A model generated the notes under the pieces. The model made no database searches. It was not told the origin of the DNA and saw only the letters and a list, made by a program, of their open reading frames with translations. Position numbers and translations under genes: made by a program. From Laccaria trichodermophora (lineage: Eukaryota; Basidiomycota; Agaricomycetes; Agaricales; Hydnangiaceae), in the NCBI GenBank assembly GCA_018417955.1, contig JACTVC010000003.1:868001-932000 (forward strand): a stretch of 64,000 nt of DNA. The letters run 5' to 3'. Within the stretch, counting starts at the first letter, position 1; each line of letters begins with the position of its first letter. Below, piece after piece: positions 57,801 to 64,000 of the stretch.

Positions 57801-58884
57801 CTCTGTCAAGAGCCATATGCGTCTTCTCACAGATTATGATGCTGAGACAGGCATTCTCAAATCCGTAGTTCCATCTGAGCCAATACTGGCTATCGCAGCT
57901 GGGTCTCTTCTTCTCAGCGAAAAAGAAGTCTACATAGCCGCGATGCGGACCCTAGTTGAAGAACTTCTCCTTGCGAACGACATAATTTCTATCGGCGAAA
58001 AAGGCGAGACTTTGGCGCGCATCATCCTGATCGTAACTCGTGATGCCACTGTTGTTGCAGCAGGGGGTCAACTGTGTAATGTTGATACCTCCTCCAAGAA
58101 GAAAAAGATAGTTGACGAGACCAATCGAGGATCACATCTGCAATTGGCTGTGTGGCCGTTCACTCTGAAGTTGTTCCTTCAAAATCTACTGAATGAAGAA
58201 CATATTCGAAAAGCGGGTCTTCAGTGGACACAAGATGTACACCTAAATTTCACCCACTTCGCGCAGCTCTCCAACTTCGTGGACAAGACTGTTACGGTTG
58301 ACTTTCTGGTGATGTGCTGGCGAAGGGGTGTGGCACTACAATGCGTGCACAATCAAGCCGTCATTGATGCAATCCTCGTTGGTTATTGTGGCGCCTTGTC
58401 CAAACCTTTCGATCCCGAAAAGTTTGTCTTTGTTGTTTTGCAGTTTAAGAACCAAGGCGCAGCAGCGGAATTACCTTTGATCAAGACCATGACCACCCCA
58501 TTCATTAAATCTGGATCAAAAACCTGGAAGCCAAGATATATAGCAATCTTGATGGACCTCGGCACACAAGGTCGCTTTGGGAACAAGAATGGTCCATGCG
58601 TTCAAATCACAACTTGTAAAGCGGAAGAAGGCCAGTACTGGTCGGCATTCGATCAGTCTAAAGAAGTCGAGGCCGATCGTATCAACATTCGCGGATACGA
58701 TGCTTATTCCTCCTTGGCAGAATGGGCACCCGCAATGCTGTATTTCCGAACTTCGAACACCGACAGCACCGGTTTATCCACTGTGAGTCACAAGTGGGAA
58801 TCCACTCTGAACATCTTTCAGGATGTATTGGGTATGTCTTCAAAACAACTGGAAGACAGGCATACAAAACAGCAGAAAGGTTGA
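54856..58884 (+). pseudogene. Crinkler-RHS-like P-loop NTPase/nuclease gene, interrupted
   Basis: A multi-exon gene from ATG 54856 (MNSAYDIIMGDPGLLEHPDP) to TGA 58882. The N-terminal adaptor-like part is followed by a Walker A motif (VLQSSGTGKSRAMAELAKSV), a PxDGFPxGD-type segment, AAFLGAFCAVLYETI, a Walker B-like FIFTFDECCLLNF, a sensor-like GFWFFMLDTTAGLGDI and an RPLW junction at 57546-57612. The C-terminal part resembles a PD-(D/E)xK restriction-type nuclease (AVIDAILVGY ... FVVLQFKNQ). These features fit the Crinkler-RHS group, large families in Agaricomycetes with proposed nuclear, conflict-related roles. A 719-bp element (56126-56844) splits an exon and brings stop codons; removing it with one 8-bp duplication would restore frame. 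No other lesion was obvious. Confidence 0.65.
56126..56844. mobile_element. 719-bp DNA transposon with 12-bp TIRs and 8-bp TSD
   Basis: Starts caaggggtaccg and ends cggtaccccttg, a perfect 12-bp terminal inverted repeat. The flanks are a perfect 8-bp direct repeat attgcctt (56118-56125, 56845-56852). An 8-bp duplication with CAnGGG-like ends fits hAT-type elements. The inside carries a decayed coding piece (VWKCQKYNLRSHILADHPHA, a C...H...H pattern, then YKISDEEMVLMRGVYLSK, a lysine run and an acidic EEVVEEGAEE stretch), possibly captured from a DNA-binding protein. Near each end lies a similar g-rich block followed by aaacgcgt. It is non-autonomous. Confidence 0.93.
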
Positions 58885-61800
58885 GCATTGTGGAGGACAG
58901 AGAGTCATTCCTGTGCTGTGATTTTTTACTTGTATGACAATACAAATATTTCCGCAATTTCGCAAATTAAAATCTGAAAATGCTGCTCAACTTCATCAGC
59001 AAAAACCCGTGACTATTTTGATCACCTTGGATTCAGTTGCCACCAGATGACAAGGATCAAAAGGGCTTGCAACGACCTTACAATGAGTGCAATCAGTTAT
59101 CACCGCTTACATCGCTGAGGGATATTTTACAAGGTACATTGTCATAGTACAGTAGTGGCATTGTAATGTCACACAATAATTGCGTGCATTGCCAATAGGT
59201 GTCAGAAATGTATATATTTTATCAGGTTGCCACTTGCAAGCAAGCCAATTACAAGTGGATTTGTATGAAGATAGAATGTCGCCACAATGTCAATTGGGAT
59301 ATGCATATGTACAGGAAGATTCATTTAAATATGGTTGCAGCCTGCACGGTACTAAATAGCCTACACTTCTTGTGATCTTCAGCCGCCTGCGCCCATATTC
59401 GTGCCGCCAAAGACGGTAACGATATCGTCATCTCCCTCGTCACTCTCGTAGAATCAAAATGTTCATTGGATAAGGTTGTTGAGTAAGCAATTGTATTAGA
59501 GTGAATTAACAACGCACATTGAAAGCAACGGATGCAATCACTGGAGTGGGGGAACTTGAGAACACATTCATAAAGGAGTGGGGCAGGAGGATCACCTCGT
59601 GACGTTCAGAGCAATCACACTGAATACCAGTATCTTGTGAGTATCAGTCGATGGTCTAAAATTGTGTTGTCAGTGAAAGCTACGGAAATGGTGTGAATCC
59701 ACGTACCTCGAAATTGCGTTACCCATCCTATCACCCATGGACAACTTCCTCCACATCGAAATGGAGGCCCCACGTCACCACCTCCAAATACCCCCATCCC
59801 CGGCACTCTCCCGACGTCACCTTGCTTCGTCGTCATCGAAAGGTCACGTCGCACTCTCCAATACTTACCGCCCACTGCATGCTTGGCATGTGCCATGGGG
59901 CGGCCAGGGTCTTCTGGCTGCATTGTGCCACAGATGGGCTTCTGGAGTTGACAAATTTGTTGCGCTTGTGGTAAAAAGATTCTGCCATAGTATGCAATGT
60001 GTCGATGTCAATGTCATCATGAGTAAGTTTGTGCTGGCCAAGCACATACTCAATCATGAAGACATTGCGCAGGGGGAGGGCAGGGGAGAGCGTGAAGTTG
60101 GACGTTGTCACAGGTCCGAATTCGGACGTTCAACATCGAGAGGAAAGGCGGAGGGCTGACGAGATGTCGAGGAGGCGGCGCAATCCTGAGAGGAAGCTGA
60201 GCCCAGAGAGACAGTAGCTCCGTTGAGCGCCGCCGTACAGTGAGACGTTACGAGGCTGGGCGGTTGAGGGTTGAGCGAGGTGGAATGGGAAAAGGCGGCG
60301 CCACCATGTTGGTTGGATCCGATCCTTCCCGTGACTCTGACATGTTGAAAAAACGCTTAAGTCCCGTAAAGTAGCAAGGAATGGTAAGGAGCGGGTGACA
60401 TAGTTGCAACATCTACAAGCCATTTCGGCTATGGTCAACAGATTTGTTGTAACGCAATGCGCATGTTACATATTGTAACGTCTCCCTCGGATTTCACCAA
60501 CTTACAATGTCTACCAGTTCCCAGGGTTTTTGCTGATGTTCAGCACCAACGCGAGTCTGGCATATTGTTTTCATCTTGTTCGTTTACGCTACGTAACCCC
60601 ACTCTCTGTAGTTACTCTTTACCAATTACAAAACTCTCCTGTATATGAACGCCGATAGTAATCATGATACGGCTGACTAAATAGAACAGCGCAATGGAGG
60701 AGAGGACATTGGAGAACGCATCACCAGGCAGCGGGGGAGACGCTGAGCACCAGGGACGGTAGTGGTGTCTAGTGGGAGTGTGGCAAGGGCAAGACTGGAC
60801 TGGTTGTAGACAATCAGGCCAATGGAATTGCGGTAGAAATCGTAGCCAGAGCGCTGTCATGGCGTGGTACTGTTGGCTGCCGCGAGCCGTCTGGGACAAA
60901 ACCCAAAACCAGTGATGAGGGAGTGAGGGCGATAGAGAGGAACCAAAAGGTGGTCGATAAATGGACATAGAAGATTGACATTAACCAACGTACCCATGCT
61001 ATCTACGAGCTGCAGCTCAACCCCAGCGAACAGCGCCTGGCGAGTCGAAACCCTCGCAACAAACACGCTTAAACCAAAAATGTTGGACGGAAGGGCCGTG
61101 TTCTGGCAGTGGGTTAGCGCCGTCATCCTACCACGAAGAAGGGGGCTGACTAGAGGACTGAGGACCGCAAAGGAGTTTGGAAACCAAACGCGTCCTTCTG
61201 GAGAATGATTCTTGTGGGATCGCTGGTCAAGAACAAGGGAGGTGCTCAGATCAATAATCGAGGTCGTGGGCTCTCTTGTTCATGTTCCTGGTCTTTTCCC
61301 ACAGAGTGGGGGAGCAGGCTGCCGCTGTTACAATGGCCGTCTGTGTTGAATACAAGCCCCATCGACAACTCGTACACCTTAAAGTCGTACACTTTAAAGA
61401 CCTCTGTAAGGTCCTGCAGCCTTGCCTGCTAGGAGTGATGGCCTTGCGGCGGGCACGCCCAGCTGTCAGCAAGTTACTATGGTAGTTGACACCATAAGCT
61501 GGTTGGTACTGGCCAGCCATCCTGCCCGGGACGCTCGCTAGGTGACTGACCCCACGCCCACTACACACATGTCGCTAGATGCTTTACAGTGGCTAATGCC
61601 CTTGAGGGTTGCGTTGCACGTCGATGGAGCCCAGCACCCCGAACCCTTAACCCTAGGCCCTGGTAAGGGGTATAAATAGCAAAGGGCCAACACACCACCT
61701 CCCTTAAATGGCCCCAACGACCCTGTGTCCCACGAGGCGGCAGTCTGTATACTTCCCCCTGCGTCCCTTTCTGTTGAGCTGCTGCCCTGCTAGCACAATA

Positions 61801-62198
61801 CCACAGTCGCATGCACCTGTTAGGCCAGTACCATTTCTGAAGGATGCATGTCTTTAGTCACATCACAAGAGTGCTGCCCTTATACATGCCGTGATGCTGC
61901 TGAGCCTGGCCTATCTGTTCCTCCCTCTCCCTTATGCTACTTTGCCCTTGCCCACCCATCCGATATGCTAGAGTATTGAGTGCTAAGTGGAAGTATCACC
62001 ACAAGCCACCTGCTCAGTGCCCCGCCTTGCGCCCACCTCAGATACTTGGCTCCCCCTTTTCTATGCCCAGCTGGATTTTTGCACCACAGCCCTGAACGGC
62101 CTCTAGGAGGTTAACATACTACTGTAAATGGACTAGACTTGCCCACCTGTCACTACTAGGCTCGGAGGCTGCCTGCAGTTGGCCCTTTAAATACCACC
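58885..62198. other. Long stretch without a recognised gene
   Basis: About 3.3 kb with many short, overlapping ORFs and no domain. At 61662-61672 a TATA-like gtataaatag lies in a GC-rich context. Small local repeats occur (cgtacaccttaaagtcgtac near 61371). It could hold an undetected fast-evolving gene or non-coding transcripts. Confidence 0.4.
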
Positions 62199-62988
62199 AT
62201 GGCTCTGTCATCTTATACAGGAGACACTCCACAAGCAGCTCCCTTACCACACTGGAACGGTGGACACTCAAACACGCTCTTTTCCTACTCGCATGCCTAT
62301 ACCTACAAGAACTCCACTCCTTTCGCACAGGCGGTCAAGAGTGGACTTCCACCCACCTGCCTTGCGCCCACCCACAAACCCTCTCCCTGCCACACCTAGC
62401 TACGCCCCACCCCACTACCCAACATTCCAAGGCCCAGCGCCAATGCTTGCCTGCCATGCTGAGATTGTTGCCAATGAACCGGCCACTGACAACCCCCCAG
62501 CATATGCCACTGCCATTGGACCCCCAGCTCCCCAGGCTAACTCCACCCCACCCCACACCTCCCCAATCGCCCCCCCTGCCTATGACGCCCCACCAGCCAT
62601 CATCACCTTATGTTTGTGGCACCTGGAATGCCCACAAGACCTGTCTCCTGAAGGGGCAGTTTACTTCCAGATCTCGGGGCGAAATCTGAAAGACAAAATT
62701 CGTCTTGGCACCAGGATCGTATGTCGCGACTTTAGAGGATGGGGAACCGACCCCACCGACCGCATACGCATTGCCATTCGCTGCAGAGGTGTGATCGGTG
62801 GCAAAACAGTCATCCAATTTGCAACTGTTCCCAGTTCTGCTGGTGTCGTCAAGGATAGCGATACATTCTATGTCTGCTTCTTCCCTGGAGTTGTGTCTGC
62901 GACTGGGTGGGGAGAAGAAGGGGGCTTGAGAGACCGCCCCTGGTGGTCTCATGCGCTTGAAAAGCTAACATCTAAGTTCCGCTGCTGA
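62199..62988 (+). CDS. Proline-rich hypothetical protein with PPxY motifs
   Basis: An open frame ending at TGA 62986 encodes a Pro/Ala/Thr-rich part with two PPAY motifs (DNPPAYATAIGPPAPQ and APPAYDAPPA). A compact C-terminal domain of about 120 residues follows: LCLWHLECPQDLSPEGAVYF, RLGTRIVCRDFRGWGTDPTD, RIRIAIRCRGVIGGKTVIQF and DTFYVCFFPGVVSATGWGEE. The open frame extends back to about 62260 without an early ATG. A second frame opens at ATG 62199 (MALSSYTGDTPQAAPLPHW) and would need an intron or frameshift to join it, so the true start is unknown. I do not recognise the C-terminal domain. PPxY motifs usually bind WW domains such as those of Nedd4/Rsp5-type ligases. Confidence 0.45.
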
Positions 62989-64000
62989 GAACCCCTAACT
63001 CTAGACCTATCATAGGCTCGGCTGCCGTTACTTGCAGTTGACACCTGGTTGTCCTCTAGCCTGGTCTGGCCCCTACTTCCATTGTTTTGTTCTGCATTTA
63101 CTTCTTAGTGCTGTCACACCACTTCTCCCAGCCACCTGTTAATACCGCCTGAGGGTGAAGTTTCTACATTCTCTTTGACTATTCTCAGTACAATTTATTG
63201 GCCCCACATTTTAGTACAGCAGTTCTGTCATATTACCTACACCTGCCAGATGCAGCTACCCCGCTCCCCTGTCTCCCTACATGCATACAGTTAATCCTGC
63301 AGCACATGAAATTGGAATTCCTTGCAAATTAACGTAGTGCGAGTCGACAAACCTGGCTTGCTACAATGACGCCCCACCCTGCTGCCTCTAGGCAAGTAAG
63401 TATGGAAAAACTATGTGTGACATGTGCATGGAATGAAAATATACACCTTGTGCCCTACCTACATAGCACCACACCAGCTCTTAAGGCATAAGGGAGTGCC
63501 CACCCCACCGCTTGTGAGTATGCATGCGAAGTCGTGTGCGTGCGTGCAAGGCTCAAGAAAATTCAGTATGCTGCCAACGTGACCCTGGGGTCATGAAACA
63601 TGTTGAACTCTTCCATGGCACCACGGCCGGCATACAGTAGAACAGCCTTCCCACCTCCAAGGAGGTCAGGAAGGAACTAGAGTTTCCATCCAGGTTAGCC
63701 TCGATAATGACAGATTATATAGTCGAGAGACCCACGCTGGTGGCTCCAAGCTCTCGCCCGTCAACAGCAACCCAGATACCATCCTTTCCCTCGTGCTTTG
63801 CAATTCTGGCGAGAATGCACGGGCTAGAAATGGAAGGGCGGCTGGCGCAGCCGACGTAGATGAAGCAGTCGAAGGGGATGGTGATAAAATGATGAAGTAG
63901 ACGACACTGGCCGGCCAAGGCGCCGAGTTCCATTCACCTTGAAAGCTGCCAAAAACACGTGAGACGTGCATCGTGAAGGCTGTTTTCAAGCCTGCCCTCC
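62989..64000. other. 3' flank and window edge
   Basis: No gene is certain. On the minus strand near 63989-63715 an ORF reads PFDCFIYVGCASRPSI and then GKDGIWVAVDGRELGATSVG, which has the look of real coding sequence, but no family is recognised and the gene would extend past the window edge. Confidence 0.35.

Noticed and set aside
59740..60440. Overlapping ORFs of about 90-140 codons
   Set aside because: They overlap on both strands, have no domains, and show low-complexity or GC-rich composition typical of chance frames.
61630..61650. Telomere-like cccttaaccctagg
   Set aside because: It occurs once, without tandem TTAGGG units.
1..64000. tRNA, rRNA, riboswitch, operon or prophage features
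   Set aside because: None was recognised on reading either strand; the gene structure is eukaryotic.

Overview
The window looks like nuclear DNA of a mushroom-forming basidiomycete (Agaricomycetes). Genes are split by many short introns of about 50-60 bp. The repeat families are basidiomycete types: KDZ transposase with CxC clusters, a tyrosine-recombinase element, hAT, Helitron and Ty3-type gag. The host genes are ordinary fungal ones (uL5/RPL11, mitochondrial GatA, a Hua1-like protein, Vps25). No tRNA, rRNA, CRISPR array, plasmid or bacterial gene was seen.

Layout. 1-7.5 kb: a retrotransposon gag gene on the minus strand is broken twice, by a 319-bp solo LTR with a 5-bp target duplication and by a 6.2-kb, almost perfectly palindromic foldback element with a 9-bp target duplication. 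7.5-15 kb: a diverged single-arm relative of the palindrome, two related hAT-type MITEs, and a tyrosine-recombinase (YR) element with a direct repeat at its 3' end; one MITE sits inside the YR element's first ORF with a perfect 8-bp duplication. 15-28 kb: a decayed CAP10/GT90-like fragment, a hAT transposase pseudogene, satellite-like repeats, a Ty3-type gag pseudogene and an internally deleted Helitron. 28-36.3 kb: two inverted (C)GGGTA-rich sequences bracket an Spt5-like KOW gene, a 0.5-kb inverted repeat and a second hAT transposase with an internal duplication. 36.6-42 kb: a gene of unknown function lacking its first exon, a repeat-rich stretch and a CxC5/CxC6 KDZ transposase.

42.7-54.5 kb is a compact host island: RING/coiled-coil gene, RPL11, second RING/coiled-coil gene, BTB/POZ gene, GatA, Hua1-like gene, VPS25. 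54.8-58.9 kb holds a Crinkler-RHS-like P-loop NTPase/nuclease gene split by a 719-bp DNA element with 12-bp inverted termini and an 8-bp duplication. 59-64 kb is mostly unassigned, apart from one proline-rich ORF with PPxY motifs.

The host island covers translation in cytosol and mitochondrion, ESCRT-II sorting and probable ubiquitin ligases, but the genes do not form one pathway. The rest is a nest of mobile elements. Target duplications allow several insertions to be ordered, and in-frame TGA codons where an arginine CGA is expected suggest decay by CpG deamination or a RIP-like process. The most striking object is the palindromic foldback element with arms of nearly 3 kb.
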